A stretch of 64,000 bases of DNA, taken from Prolixibacter bellariivorans ATCC BAA-1284 (GTDB lineage Bacteria > Bacteroidota > Bacteroidia > Bacteroidales > Prolixibacteraceae). Where the stretch lies: NCBI RefSeq assembly GCF_000621705.1, contig NZ_KK211332.1, forward strand, positions 412,323-476,322, in the 5' to 3' direction. The position numbers were made by a program, and so were the translations under genes. Every line of letters begins with the position of its first letter. Position 1 is the stretch's first letter. Positions 16,250 through 25,316 of the stretch are shown here, piece by piece. The notes beneath the pieces are model-generated. The model had not been told where the DNA came from, did no database searches, and saw only the letters and a list, made by a program, of their open reading frames with translations.

Positions 16250-17098
16250 TTACCAATCCTTTTCAATCTTATATTGCTGCGCCTTTTTCGCCTTCAGCTT
16301 GCGCACTTTTTCCTGTGTTTTTTTCTCATCATTTTGCAGGGCTTGCAACATCTGCTCGGCATTCTGTTTCGAAATTTTGTTTTGCTGAGGTTGCTGTTGC
16401 TGCTGCTGGTTTTGGTTCTTCTGGTTTTGCTTGTTTTGATTCTGTTTATTCTGATCTTGATTTTTCTTCTGGTCCTGATTCTGTTTGTTTTTATTGTTCT
16501 TGTTCTGATCCTTGTTTTGTTTATTCTTATCCTGTTTGTTTTTATTCTTGTCTTTGTTGTTCTTATCCTGCTGGTTCTGTTTATTCTTCTTCTTGTTCTT
16601 TTGCTGTTGTTTCATCTTCTCGGCGTACGCAAGATTATACTTGGTTTCCATATCGTTTGGATTCAAGCGCAACGACTTTTTGTACGCATCGATACTTTCG
16701 TCAATCTTCTTCTGCGCCAGCAACGAATTCCCCAGGTTATGATAGACCTTCGCCTTATCCTTCGCGTTGTCAGTCTCCTTGGTCAACTGCTCGAATTCCT
16801 CAGCTGCCTTCGCCGGCTTGGCTTGTTTGTACAACGCATCGGCCAGGTTGAACTTCCATTGAAAATTGTCTGGTTTTTCCTGCAGTGCCCTGCGATAAGC
16901 CACTTCCGCTTTGCTAAAACTGACCGTATCGAGACTGGTGGTATCCTCGAGTCCTTTGGCGAAATCCCTGTTACCTTCCCGGATAAATTTGCGCTCTTTT
17001 TGTGCAAATACCGGAACTGCCAGGAATAATATCATGGTTATGAGAATGATTTGCCTCATCTGCATCTTGTTTTCAGACATGAATGTTTTCATGTTCAT
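16250..17098 (-). CDS. batC: BatC: TPR protein with Q/N/K-rich tract
   Basis: A 282-residue protein with a signal peptide (hydrophobic core at about 17-31, cleavage near V-F-A-Q) and TPR repeats at about 60-160 containing W-K-F-N-L-A-D-A-L-Y and V-Y-H-N-L-G-N-S-L. Residues 163-240 are almost only Lys, Gln, Asn and Asp, followed by a basic helical tail. BatC homologues have TPRs, and such low-complexity tails vary in length. The antisense frame reads as a long Leu/Val/Phe-rich ORF, an artefact of this tract. Position between batB and batD supports the call. Confidence 0.87.
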   Translation of the reverse strand: MNMKTFMSENKMQMRQIILITMILFLAVPVFAQKERKFIREGNRDFAKGLEDTTSLDTVSFSKAEVAYRRALQEKPDNFQWKFNLADALYKQAKPAKAAEEFEQLTKETDNAKDKAKVYHNLGNSLLAQKKIDESIDAYKKSLRLNPNDMETKYNLAYAEKMKQQQKNKKKNKQNQQDKNNKDKNKNKQDKNKQNKDQNKNNKNKQNQDQKKNQDQNKQNQNKQNQKNQNQQQQQQPQQNKISKQNAEQMLQALQNDEKKTQEKVRKLKAKKAQQYKIEKDW

Positions 17099-17117
17099 TG
17101 TATCTAAATCCTTCTCT

Positions 17118-18152
17118 TTATTTAAACAAACTGTAATTCCTCAACCACTTATTTTTCCGGTCGAGCACTAGGAAATCCAGCAAAATCAATGCCAGAGCCA
17201 TGGCCAAAAAGTAACCATATTGATCGTTGTAATCGGAATAAACCCGTGACTCGATTTCCGTTTTTTGCATCTTGTTCAGCTCATCGAAAAGCGTATTCAG
17301 ACCAACCTGTGCATTGTTTGCGCGAATGTAGGTGCCGCCGCCGGCATTGGCAATTTCGGTCAGCATCTTCTCGTCCAACTTTGTGATGATGGTGTTTCCC
17401 TGACGGTCTTTCCGGTAACCTTGTTGCCCATTGGGTAATGTAACCGGAATTGGCGCTCCTTCGGGAAGTCCCATGCCAATGGTATTAACGGTAATTCCTT
17501 TTTCCTTTGCCGCCTTAGCAGCCCCAACCGCATCGTCTTCATGGTTTTCTCCGTCGGTGATAACGATGATGGTTTTATTTCCTTCAAAGTTTGGAGAGAA
17601 CGAACGGGCCGCCAGGTTGATAGCTGCTCCAATAGCTGTTCCCTGTACCGGAACCATATTGGTATTTACCGAACTCAAAAACAGTTTAGCCGACGCATAA
17701 TCGGTGGTAATGGGCAGCTGAATATATGCCTGTCCGGCGAAAACAATCAATCCAATTTTGTCCTGATTGAGTCGATCGGTCAGTTTGGCAATCGCTCTTT
17801 TCGCGCGGTCCAACCTATCGGGTTTGATATCCTGCGCCAACATACTATTCGAAACATCCAGGGCAATCATAATTTCGATTCCTTTCCGTTTCACAGTTTT
17901 CAGCTTCGAGCCAAACTGCGGCCTTGCTACTCCAACGATAATAAACGCCAGTGCCAACATCCAAATCCAGAATTTCACTATTGGACGGCCATTCGATACA
18001 CTAGGCATCAGGCCTGCCAGCAGTTCCGGATTTCCAAATTTGCGTATAGCTTTTCGTCGTCCCCTTCGGGCAAACCAAAAGATGATGGCAAATGCCGGTA
18101 TCACCAACAAGAGATATAAATATTCGGGATTTGCGAACCTAAATGATTCCAT
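17118..18152 (-). CDS. batB: BatB: VWA-domain membrane protein
   Basis: A 344-residue protein with two N-terminal helices (about 10-28 and 59-77), a VWA domain with a complete MIDAS start D-V-S-N-S-M at 99-104, and a C-terminal helix (about 313-332). Paired VWA proteins BatA and BatB are inner-membrane components whose metal-binding domains face the periplasm. The gene lies 19 bp before batC and 70 bp after batA. It is homologous to, but clearly diverged from, the batA product. Confidence 0.93.
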   Translation of the reverse strand: MESFRFANPEYLYLLLVIPAFAIIFWFARRGRRKAIRKFGNPELLAGLMPSVSNGRPIVKFWIWMLALAFIIVGVARPQFGSKLKTVKRKGIEIMIALDVSNSMLAQDIKPDRLDRAKRAIAKLTDRLNQDKIGLIVFAGQAYIQLPITTDYASAKLFLSSVNTNMVPVQGTAIGAAINLAARSFSPNFEGNKTIIVITDGENHEDDAVGAAKAAKEKGITVNTIGMGLPEGAPIPVTLPNGQQGYRKDRQGNTIITKLDEKMLTEIANAGGGTYIRANNAQVGLNTLFDELNKMQKTEIESRVYSDYNDQYGYFLAMALALILLDFLVLDRKNKWLRNYSLFK

Positions 18153-18222
18153 TTTTCCTTTTAATTTCTGACTAATAATTCTTCACCACCGGGCTATGCC
18201 CTTTTTCCTCTCAACCTTTTCC

Positions 18223-19215
18223 TTACGGGATATTCCGGAAAATCGTGTTCTTCAGGAATACCAGCAACAGCGCCAGCAACATGGCCGGAATTGCGAACCG
18301 CTCGTATTCTTCCGTTTTCTTGCTGAACTGCTTCACGTCAATTTTCGATTTCTCCAGCTTATCGATGTGCTGATAAATCGATTTCAACGTCGCATTATCG
18401 GTCGCCCGGAAGTACTCACCTCCGGTAATCGAAGCGATTTGCTTCAGCATCGGCTCGTCAATTTTCACCTGCATCTGCCTCATCTGCGTGCCAAAAGGTG
18501 TTTGAACGGGATAAGGTGCCGTTCCGATGGTTCCCACACCAATGGTATAGACCCTGATACCAAATGTTTTGGCAATTTCAGCTGCGGTAACCGGTGCGAT
18601 TTCACCGCGGTTGTTCTCTCCGTCCGTCAGCAGAATAACTACTTTGCTTTTGGCTTTGCTGTCCTTCAACCGCGAGACCGCTGTGGCAAGGCCTTCTCCG
18701 ATAGCCGTTCCGTCTTCAATCATTCCGGTATGGATATCCTTGAAAAGATTAATCAGAACCGCATGATCGGTTGTCAACGGACACTGCGTAAAACTCTCGC
18801 CGGCAAAAACCACCAGACCAATCCGGTCGTAAGGCCGGCCGGAAATAAATTGAATTGCCACATTTTTGGCCGCGTCCAACCGGTCGGGCTGAAAGTCACG
18901 GGCCAGCATCGAACTGGAAATATCCAGCGCAATAATGATATCGATTCCCTCGGTAGTAGCATTCTCCCAACTGGAAGATGATTGCGGCCGGGCCAACGCC
19001 ATAATCAGCAACGATAACACGCCTAATTGCAAAACAAAAAGCAGATGGCGCAGGTAATGCTTCCATGTTCTGGGTGCCGCATCAAAACCTCTCAGTGTCG
19101 ATATCTGTATGCTTGCCCGCGATTTTTTCTGCTGCCATACGTACCAAGCAATCATGGGTATGAATAGCAGAAACAGGTAAAAAAATGCGGGATGTGCGTA
19201 TGTTATCTGACTCAT
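18223..19215 (-). CDS. batA: BatA: VWA-domain membrane protein
   Basis: A 330-residue protein with N-terminal helices (about 10-28 and 55-75), a VWA domain whose MIDAS begins D-I-S-S-S-M at 98-103, and a C-terminal helix. Its ATG overlaps the stop codon of the preceding gene in ATGA, pointing to translational coupling. Layout and neighbours identify it as BatA of the aerotolerance operon first described in Bacteroides. Confidence 0.93.
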   Translation of the reverse strand: MSQITYAHPAFFYLFLLFIPMIAWYVWQQKKSRASIQISTLRGFDAAPRTWKHYLRHLLFVLQLGVLSLLIMALARPQSSSSWENATTEGIDIIIALDISSSMLARDFQPDRLDAAKNVAIQFISGRPYDRIGLVVFAGESFTQCPLTTDHAVLINLFKDIHTGMIEDGTAIGEGLATAVSRLKDSKAKSKVVILLTDGENNRGEIAPVTAAEIAKTFGIRVYTIGVGTIGTAPYPVQTPFGTQMRQMQVKIDEPMLKQIASITGGEYFRATDNATLKSIYQHIDKLEKSKIDVKQFSKKTEEYERFAIPAMLLALLLVFLKNTIFRNIP

Positions 19216-20252
19216 GATTTTCTTCTTCCCTTTTTATCCGACAAATCGATGGTTACTTCCTCATCGCCGTTATCTTCATCATTCTCTTTCTCCTCTTCCT
19301 CCGGCAACTTTTCTTCAATTTTCGTCTGGTTGACAAAGAAGTAAGCATTGGCCAACGTCATCTGGTTATCGTCTTCCACCGGAATGAGTTTGGCGAACTT
19401 CACCAGATCGGACAGCTCCAGAATTTCCTTCAACTGCTTGTACGACTTCTCATCCAACTTAACGGCATCGTACTTCAAGGCAGCCATAATTTCATCGGTG
19501 GTTTTCTCCATAGCCGTCACTTCATACCGCCCTTCCAGGTATTCCCGCAAGGTATCGGTGATGCGGCTGTAATATTCCTTCACGTGCTCGTGCTGCCAGA
19601 GTTTCTCCTCTTTAATCTGATCGAGCTTACGCAAAGCAACGCGATAAGGCGGCTCCTTCGGTTTGGGTGGCTTTTGGAACAACGGCAGTTTCTTTCTCCT
19701 CCGGCGAATCGCATAGATCAGCAGGAAGATAATGGCCGCAATTAAGATGCCACCAAACAGCCAGGGCGCAATTTCCTTCAGCGTCACCGGTGCATCGAAC
19801 GGCTTTTTAATATCAGCTGGCCCCTTTTTTAAATCCACTTTCGGAACCTGCACAAACAGACTCAAACTATTCGTGTGAACGGAATCGGTCAACTGATCGT
19901 ATTTCAGCTTGAACCAAACCGGTGGAATCGGGTGCGGACCGCTGTCAAACGCGGTGATCAAAAAGTCTTGACGCAGCATGATTCGCCTGTCCCCCATCTT
20001 TATGGTATCGATCGGGGTGCGTTCCAGCACTTCGATCGATTTACCAATGCTATCGGGAATTTGCGGAAACTGAATCTTCGGACCGATATTTTGTTCCAGC
20101 TCCAGGTTCAATTGAATCTGGTCGCCAAGCAAAATGGTATCACGGTCGAGCGTGGCACGTGCTTTTATTTCCTGCGCCTGCACACCGGATGCCACCATCA
20201 GCAACAGTGCCAGGACGTAGGTTATATGTTTCATCGTTCGTGTAACGTTCAT
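19212..20252 (-). CDS. Bat-operon membrane protein, BatD-like periplasmic region (batX)
   Basis: A 346-residue protein; a start at Met7 (base 20234) is also possible. A signal peptide cleaved near V-Q-A-Q is followed by an Ig-like beta domain (about 30-155), one transmembrane helix (about 169-188), a basic stretch (R-R-R-R-K-K), a helical cytoplasmic region and a very acidic tail with several consecutive Glu/Asp. It resembles a short BatD. Genes of this type regularly sit between DUF58 and batA genes in Bacteroidota, but have no standard name. It overlaps batA by 4 bp and starts 3 bp after the DUF58 stop. Confidence 0.8.
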   Translation of the reverse strand: MNVTRTMKHITYVLALLLMVASGVQAQEIKARATLDRDTILLGDQIQLNLELEQNIGPKIQFPQIPDSIGKSIEVLERTPIDTIKMGDRRIMLRQDFLITAFDSGPHPIPPVWFKLKYDQLTDSVHTNSLSLFVQVPKVDLKKGPADIKKPFDAPVTLKEIAPWLFGGILIAAIIFLLIYAIRRRRKKLPLFQKPPKPKEPPYRVALRKLDQIKEEKLWQHEHVKEYYSRITDTLREYLEGRYEVTAMEKTTDEIMAALKYDAVKLDEKSYKQLKEILELSDLVKFAKLIPVEDDNQMTLANAYFFVNQTKIEEKLPEEEEKENDEDNGDEEVTIDLSDKKGRRKS

Positions 20253-20255
20253 TGA

Positions 20256-21131
20256 TTATTGTTCTCTTTTCTTAAACAGTGAAACAAGCGATTTCACATA
20301 GTCCTCACTGGTATTGATTCCCACATAGTCGACGCCTGAGCGCTTCATCATGATGTCGAACTTCGACCGGTATTCGTTCCACCATTTCTGATAAGCGTCC
20401 CGGACTTTCCGGCTTGATGAATCGACCCAAAGGTATTCTCCCGATTCGGCATCTTTGAACTTCACCATACCAATGGAAGGCAATTCCGTTTCCCGCTCAT
20501 CGTATATCTGCAGTCCAACCACATCGTGTTTGCTGTTGGCAATACGAAACGCTTTTTCCAACTCCGGATTATTATCCATGAAATCGGAAATGACAAACGT
20601 CGTAACCCTGCGCTTCATCACATTCGTGAGATATTGCAGGGCTTGAGCGATATCCGTCTGCTTTGATTCGGGCTTAAATTCGATAAGCTCCCGGATAATG
20701 CGCAACGTATGTGTCCGACCTTTTTGTGGCGGAATAAACTTCTCGATTTTATCGGAAAAGAAAATCACACCAATCTTATCATTGTTGGAAATGGCCGAGA
20801 ATGAAAGGATCGCTCCGATTTCGGTAATCACATTCTTCTTCAGCTTTTCGGAAGTACCGAAGTCACGCGAACCACTCACATCAATCATCAACATCACGGT
20901 CAGCTCCCGCTCTTCTTCAAATACCTTGATGAAGGGTTTGTTGTACCGGGCTGTTACGTTCCAGTCGATGTTCCGCACATCGTCGCCAAATTGGTATTCA
21001 CGCACTTCACTAAAGGCCATACCACGACCTTTGAAAGCACTGTGATACTCTCCGGCAAAGATGTTGCGGGACAATCCCCGCGTCTTTATCTCAATTTTCC
21101 GAACTTTCTTTAACAGGTCCGATGTTTCCAC
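20256..21131 (-). CDS. DUF58 domain-containing protein
   Basis: A 291-residue protein starting at a GTG (bases 21129-21131). The N-terminal half has the DUF58 signature around G-D-D-V-R-N-I-D-W-N-V-T-A-R, and the C-terminal half is a VWA-like fold with D-V-S-G-S in the MIDAS position. DUF58 proteins are almost always encoded next to MoxR ATPases and are thought to be their cytoplasmic partners or substrates. It lies between moxR and batX on the same strand. Confidence 0.92.
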   Translation of the reverse strand: METSDLLKKVRKIEIKTRGLSRNIFAGEYHSAFKGRGMAFSEVREYQFGDDVRNIDWNVTARYNKPFIKVFEEERELTVMLMIDVSGSRDFGTSEKLKKNVITEIGAILSFSAISNNDKIGVIFFSDKIEKFIPPQKGRTHTLRIIRELIEFKPESKQTDIAQALQYLTNVMKRRVTTFVISDFMDNNPELEKAFRIANSKHDVVGLQIYDERETELPSIGMVKFKDAESGEYLWVDSSSRKVRDAYQKWWNEYRSKFDIMMKRSGVDYVGINTSEDYVKSLVSLFKKREQ

Positions 21132-21200
21132 AGCACAATAACTTGTTTGTTCCTAATACATTCCATTCAATTCTCAACTCCCGTTTCCGGGAAACCGTTA

Positions 21201-22196
21201 CTACGGTACTTCAACTGTATTGAGAATTTCAGAGATGATCTCTTCGCTGGTCAGGTTATTGGCTTCCGCTTCGTAACTCAGTCCGATACGGTGACGTAAT
21301 ACATCGTGGCAAACGGCACGGATGTCTTCCGGAATCACGTAGCCGCGACGCTTGATAAAAGCGTACGATTTGGCTGCCTGTGCCAGACTGATAGAGGCAC
21401 GAGGCGATGCACCGTACGTAATCATTTCTGCATATTTCGGCAATCCGTGTTCCGCAGGCTGACGCGTTGAATAAACAATATCGACAATGTATTTCTGAAT
21501 CTTTTCGTCGATATATACATCCTTCACGATATCCCGTGCACGGATAATGTCTTCCGGTTTCAGAATCGGTGATGCTTCCGGGAATTTCTTGAGCAAATTC
21601 TGCTGAATAATCAGCCGCTCTTCATCTTTCTTCGGATAATCCAGAACGACTTTCAGCATAAAACGGTCGACCTGAGCTTCGGGAAGCGGATAGGTACCTT
21701 CCTGCTCAATCGGGTTCTGTGTAGCCATTACCAGGAAAGGCTCTTCCAGTTTGTACGTATGATCGCTAATGGTGATTTGCCGCTCCTGCATGGCTTCTAG
21801 TAATGCCGACTGCACTTTGGCAGGTGCCCGATTGATCTCATCGGCCAATACGAAATTGGTAAAAATCGGCCCCTTCTTCACCATGAACTCTTCGTTCTTC
21901 TGGCTGTAAATCATGGTACCCAATAAGTCGGCAGGCAACAGGTCTGGTGTAAACTGGATGCGGGCAAATTTGGCATCCACAATGTGCGAAAGGGTATTGA
22001 TGGCCAGCGTCTTCGCCAAACCAGGTACACCTTCCAGCAAAATGTGTCCGTCGGATAACAGTCCAATCAACAAACTGTCAACCAAATGCTTTTGTCCCAC
22101 AATCACTTTATTCATCTCCATGGTAATCATGTCGACGAAAGAGCTCTCCTGTTGAATCCTCTCATTGAGTTCTTTAATATCTACTGACTGATCCAT
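21201..22196 (-). CDS. MoxR family AAA+ ATPase
   Basis: A 331-residue AAA+ ATPase. Walker A is G-V-P-G-L-A-K-T at 56-63, Walker B is in L-A-D-E-I-N-R-A, a sensor motif is in M-A-T-Q-N-P-I, and the C-terminal lid contains G-A-S-P-R-A. MoxR ATPases act as chaperones for VWA-domain partners. As the first gene of the eight-gene bat operon it probably assembles or activates the DUF58/BatA/BatB proteins. No strong TAnnTTTG box was found in the 268 bp upstream. Confidence 0.95.
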   Translation of the reverse strand: MDQSVDIKELNERIQQESSFVDMITMEMNKVIVGQKHLVDSLLIGLLSDGHILLEGVPGLAKTLAINTLSHIVDAKFARIQFTPDLLPADLLGTMIYSQKNEEFMVKKGPIFTNFVLADEINRAPAKVQSALLEAMQERQITISDHTYKLEEPFLVMATQNPIEQEGTYPLPEAQVDRFMLKVVLDYPKKDEERLIIQQNLLKKFPEASPILKPEDIIRARDIVKDVYIDEKIQKYIVDIVYSTRQPAEHGLPKYAEMITYGASPRASISLAQAAKSYAFIKRRGYVIPEDIRAVCHDVLRHRIGLSYEAEANNLTSEEIISEILNTVEVP

Positions 22197-22464
22197 TCGT
22201 ATATTATTTATTTTTTAATTGTCGAATAGAACGCACATGTTATTGAAATCTTCTCCATTTTACTTGTCATAATCAAAACATGCTCGTTTCAAACTTCTGC
22301 AACGTTATTACTATTAATTGAAAACTTCTTTTTTTGAATGCCTACGAAATTAATGGTTTACCGACGATTAGCCAATAACATTTTGTTAAAAATAGTTAAC
22401 CCTAAAACCTTTGAAAACTTCCTAAAATACTTTAATTTAAGATGCTGTAAAAATATTTTTTACT

Positions 22465-22761
22465 ATGACAGAGCGTAAAGTCATATTAACCCCTAAAGCC
22501 GAAAATGAGTTCAGTCAACTTCGGGATTTTTTATCCGGGGAATGGTCGCCACGGGTCGGTATCAATCTCGAACGAAAAATTGATTGGCTACTGGAAAAGT
22601 TAGTCCGTGATCCCGAAAGCTTCCCCATAACCACCTCTGGCGATTACCGCATCGCCCGACCAGGACGAACAACGTCAGTTTTTTTTACCTTTGACGACCG
22701 GGAAATCTGCATTCAATCCATCGTGGATTCCCGTTTAAATACAAAGGCAAACAACACTTGA
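22465..22761 (+). CDS. RelE/ParE-like toxin-fold protein, no antitoxin adjacent
   Basis: A 98-residue protein with the RelE/ParE layout: a basic N-terminal strand (R-K-V-I-L-T-P-K-A-E), a helical hairpin with L..F.sGEWSP and D-W-L-L-E-K-L, then a G-D-Y-R-I-A-R strand and a C-terminal strand pair. No antitoxin-like ORF was found in the 268 bp upstream, and truA follows directly, its ATG overlapping this gene's TGA in TGATG. It may be a domesticated or solitary ParE-like protein; toxicity is not shown. Confidence 0.72.
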   Translation: MTERKVILTPKAENEFSQLRDFLSGEWSPRVGINLERKIDWLLEKLVRDPESFPITTSGDYRIARPGRTTSVFFTFDDREICIQSIVDSRLNTKANNT

Positions 22762-23528
22762 TGCAACGCTATTTTATTCAACTCGCATACGACGGCACCA
22801 ATTATCACGGCTGGCAAATCCAGCCAGGCTCTGTTAGTGTGCAGGAAGTTCTGGAGCAATCCATGTCTACTATTTCACGTGAGACCATTCACGTTACCGG
22901 AGCCGGCCGAACCGACACTGGTGTACATGCCAGCTTTTTTGTAGCACATTTCGATGCCGAATCGGAAAACCTGGACGATCAGCATTTCACCTTCCGGTTG
23001 AACCGGTTCCTTCCGCCCGATATTTCGGTACAAAATATATACAAAGTACACGATAAGGCACATGCCCGTTTCGACGCCACGTATCGCACCTATCAGTATT
23101 TCATCACGAAACAGAAAGATCCCTTCAGCCGCACATTTGCATATCATCACTACCGGTTGCTCGACACCGAAAAAATGAATGAAGCAGCCAAACTGCTATT
23201 CAACTATTCCGATTTCACGAGTTTCAGCCGCACCGGTACCGATGTAAAAACCGGAATTTGTAAGATTATGGAGGCTTTTTGGACCGAAGAATCCGATCGA
23301 TATATTTTGACCATTAAGGCTGATCGTTTTTTACGGAACATGGTTCGGGCAATTGTCGGTACCATGCTCGATATTGGCATGGAAAAAATGGAGCCGGAAG
23401 GAATTGCGCGCATTATCGAAGCCAAGGACCGTCGGGTAGCTGGTTCGAGTGCTGCCGCCCGTGGCCTTTTTCTGGTCGATATCGGTTACCCGGAAGAAAT
23501 TTCGCAGGGGCTAACCAGGAACCTTTAA
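22761..23528 (+). CDS. truA: tRNA pseudouridine(38-40) synthase TruA
   Basis: A 255-residue protein of normal TruA length. The motif G-R-T-D-T-G-V-H-A at 49-57 contains the catalytic Asp52, and the start M-Q-R-Y-F-I-Q-L-A-Y-D-G-T-N-Y-H-G-W is characteristic. It isomerises uridines in the tRNA anticodon arm to pseudouridine. The ATG at 22761 overlaps the upstream stop by one base, favouring it over the TTG at 22758. The gene abuts the convergent aroE with no intervening base. Confidence 0.96.
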   Translation: MQRYFIQLAYDGTNYHGWQIQPGSVSVQEVLEQSMSTISRETIHVTGAGRTDTGVHASFFVAHFDAESENLDDQHFTFRLNRFLPPDISVQNIYKVHDKAHARFDATYRTYQYFITKQKDPFSRTFAYHHYRLLDTEKMNEAAKLLFNYSDFTSFSRTGTDVKTGICKIMEAFWTEESDRYILTIKADRFLRNMVRAIVGTMLDIGMEKMEPEGIARIIEAKDRRVAGSSAAARGLFLVDIGYPEEISQGLTRNL

Positions 23529-24278
23529 CTAATCACGAGTCCAGATTCCCCAGGCAGCCAACGCCTGCCCATGAAGCATTTCCAGTCCGTTTTTAATGAC
23601 AGCCCCCTGCTCTTCTCCTTTTTTTAGAAAAAGAGTCTTTTCAGGGTTGTAGACCAGGTCGTACAACAAATGTGTGTCATTAATAAACTGGTAAGGAATG
23701 TCCGGAGCTCCTTCCATTTTCGGATATGTTCCCAGCGGTGTGGTATTGACGATGACCGTGTATTCAGTCATCAGACTTTTGTCCAAATCGCTGTAGCTGA
23801 TTTGTCCCTCACCTTTCGGGGACCGGGAAACTAAAACGGTGGATAAGCCCAGTTTCTGCAATGCCCAAACGACCGCTTTGGAAGCGCCACCCGTTCCTAA
23901 AACCAGAGCTTTTTTATGGTGCGCTTTCAACAAGGGTTGAATGGAATCGCCAAAGCCAATGATGTCGGTATTAAATCCGTGCAAACGGTAATTCTCACCT
24001 TCCCATTCGACCCGGATGGTGTTTACGGCACCGATTTCCTGTGCCGCATCATCTACCTCATCCAGATAAGAGAACACATCCTGTTTGTACGGAATGGTTA
24101 CATTCAGCCCCTTAAGCGTTGGATTCTCCCGAATGATTGCCGACAACTTACCGATGTTATCGATTTCAAAGTTTTCGTAGACCGAATCAATCCTTTCCCG
24201 GGAAAACTTTTCGGTGAAGAATTTCTTCGAGAACGAATGCGTCAGCGGATATCCAATAAGGCCGAATGTTTGTTTCAT
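23529..24278 (-). CDS. aroE: Shikimate dehydrogenase
   Basis: A 249-residue protein from the ATG at 24278; a longer in-frame extension upstream lies inside the neighbouring gene and is rejected. Substrate-binding motifs G-Y-P-L-T-H-S-F-S near the N-terminus, N-V-T-I-P-Y-K with the catalytic lysine, and G-F-N-T-D are present, as is the NADP motif G-T-G-G-A-S-K-A. It reduces 3-dehydroshikimate in aromatic amino acid synthesis. The start codon overlaps the DUF368 stop in ATGA, so the two are translationally coupled. Confidence 0.95.
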   Translation of the reverse strand: MKQTFGLIGYPLTHSFSKKFFTEKFSRERIDSVYENFEIDNIGKLSAIIRENPTLKGLNVTIPYKQDVFSYLDEVDDAAQEIGAVNTIRVEWEGENYRLHGFNTDIIGFGDSIQPLLKAHHKKALVLGTGGASKAVVWALQKLGLSTVLVSRSPKGEGQISYSDLDKSLMTEYTVIVNTTPLGTYPKMEGAPDIPYQFINDTHLLYDLVYNPEKTLFLKKGEEQGAVIKNGLEMLHGQALAAWGIWTRD

Positions 24279-25210
24279 GATTCTTCTTCCACTGTTTGAG
24301 CCGATTTCTCCAAGAGATATATCGTAAAAATTCCTGCAATCATCAACAATACAGCTACTACAACCGCGGTTGTCAACGTGTCCGGAACAAACCAATCGTA
24401 ACCCGAAACCACTTTTTCTCCACTTTTCTTAATCAGGATATGGCCTAATGAATCGAGTTTATAAACCGGATGTTTCCAGGGCCAAAGAATTCCCATGGAA
24501 CCGAGGATAAAACCTGTGAGCAATGCGATAGTCTGGTCCTTGAATTTTTTGAAAACCCACGATAAAACATGTGAAAAAGCGAGCAAGCCAATTACAGCGC
24601 CTATTACAACCGGCAGCAATACCATCAGGTTCAGATCATTAATCGAATCAATCATCACCAACTGGTAGTTACCCAGCAGAATAAGTACAAACGAACCCGA
24701 TAATCCCGGAAGAATCATACTACAGGCAGCGATGATTCCGCAAATAAATAGATAAAGCATTGATGAGTTTTCGGATGCAGGACTCAACACCGATACGGAG
24801 AAAGCAAACGCCGTTCCCACAATCAAGCTGATGACTACCGACAGACGCCACTTCTCAACGGTCTTCCCAATAAAATAGACCGAAGCCAGAATCAAACCAA
24901 AGAAGAACGACCAGATGTAAACCGGATAACTCTTGAACAGAAAATCGAACAACCGGGCCAGGGTCAGGATACTAATGGCAACACCGGAAAAAACCGCCAG
25001 CAGGAAATCGAGGTTGATATAACGTGCGAAATCTTTGAGCTTTCCGCTCAGTAACAGTTTCAGTGCCGTCAGATTAAATGCTTTGATGCTGTCTATCAGC
25101 TTTTCAAATATCCCGGTAATCAGGGCCACCGTTCCTCCCGAAACACCGGGAATGACATTCGCAGCCCCCATGGCCAAACCTTTGGTAAACAGGCTTAAGT
25201 ATTTTTTCAT
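24275..25210 (-). CDS. DUF368 protein, probable undecaprenyl phosphate translocase (PopT family)
   Basis: A 311-residue protein with about eight or nine helices. The family signature near the N-terminus, G-A-A-N-V-I-P-G-V-S-G-G-T, and its second-half counterpart L-P-G-L-S-G-S-F are both present, forming the inverted re-entrant repeat of DUF368. Recent work assigns DUF368 (PopT) to recycling of undecaprenyl phosphate across the inner membrane. It is upstream of aroE with a 4-bp overlap and downstream of a terminator, so a two-gene operon is likely. Confidence 0.9.
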   Translation of the reverse strand: MKKYLSLFTKGLAMGAANVIPGVSGGTVALITGIFEKLIDSIKAFNLTALKLLLSGKLKDFARYINLDFLLAVFSGVAISILTLARLFDFLFKSYPVYIWSFFFGLILASVYFIGKTVEKWRLSVVISLIVGTAFAFSVSVLSPASENSSMLYLFICGIIAACSMILPGLSGSFVLILLGNYQLVMIDSINDLNLMVLLPVVIGAVIGLLAFSHVLSWVFKKFKDQTIALLTGFILGSMGILWPWKHPVYKLDSLGHILIKKSGEKVVSGYDWFVPDTLTTAVVVAVLLMIAGIFTIYLLEKSAQTVEEES

Positions 25211-25251
25211 CGCTTATGTTAATATTTTCAAACTTCCGGTTGGCTAAAATA

Positions 25252-25285
25252 AGATAAAAAAACGGCCGAAATCTCTTCCGGCCGG
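25252..25285 (-). terminator. Terminator of the TPR gene
   Basis: On the minus strand CGGCCGGAA and TTTCGGCCG (9 bp, one G-T pair) enclose GAGA and are followed by seven T residues, about 30 bp after the TPR stop codon at 25317. Confidence 0.85.
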
Positions 25286-25316
25286 ATTCTGTCAGTATTT
25301 TAAAAGTTAATCATTG

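Noticed and set aside
16274-17029. Antisense Leu/Val/Phe-rich ORF opposite batC
   Set aside because: It mirrors the Gln/Asn/Lys tract of batC on the other strand; codon bias and context favour batC.
24279-24395. Upstream extension of aroE
   Set aside because: It would lie inside the DUF368 gene; the ATGA overlap gives a better start at 24278.
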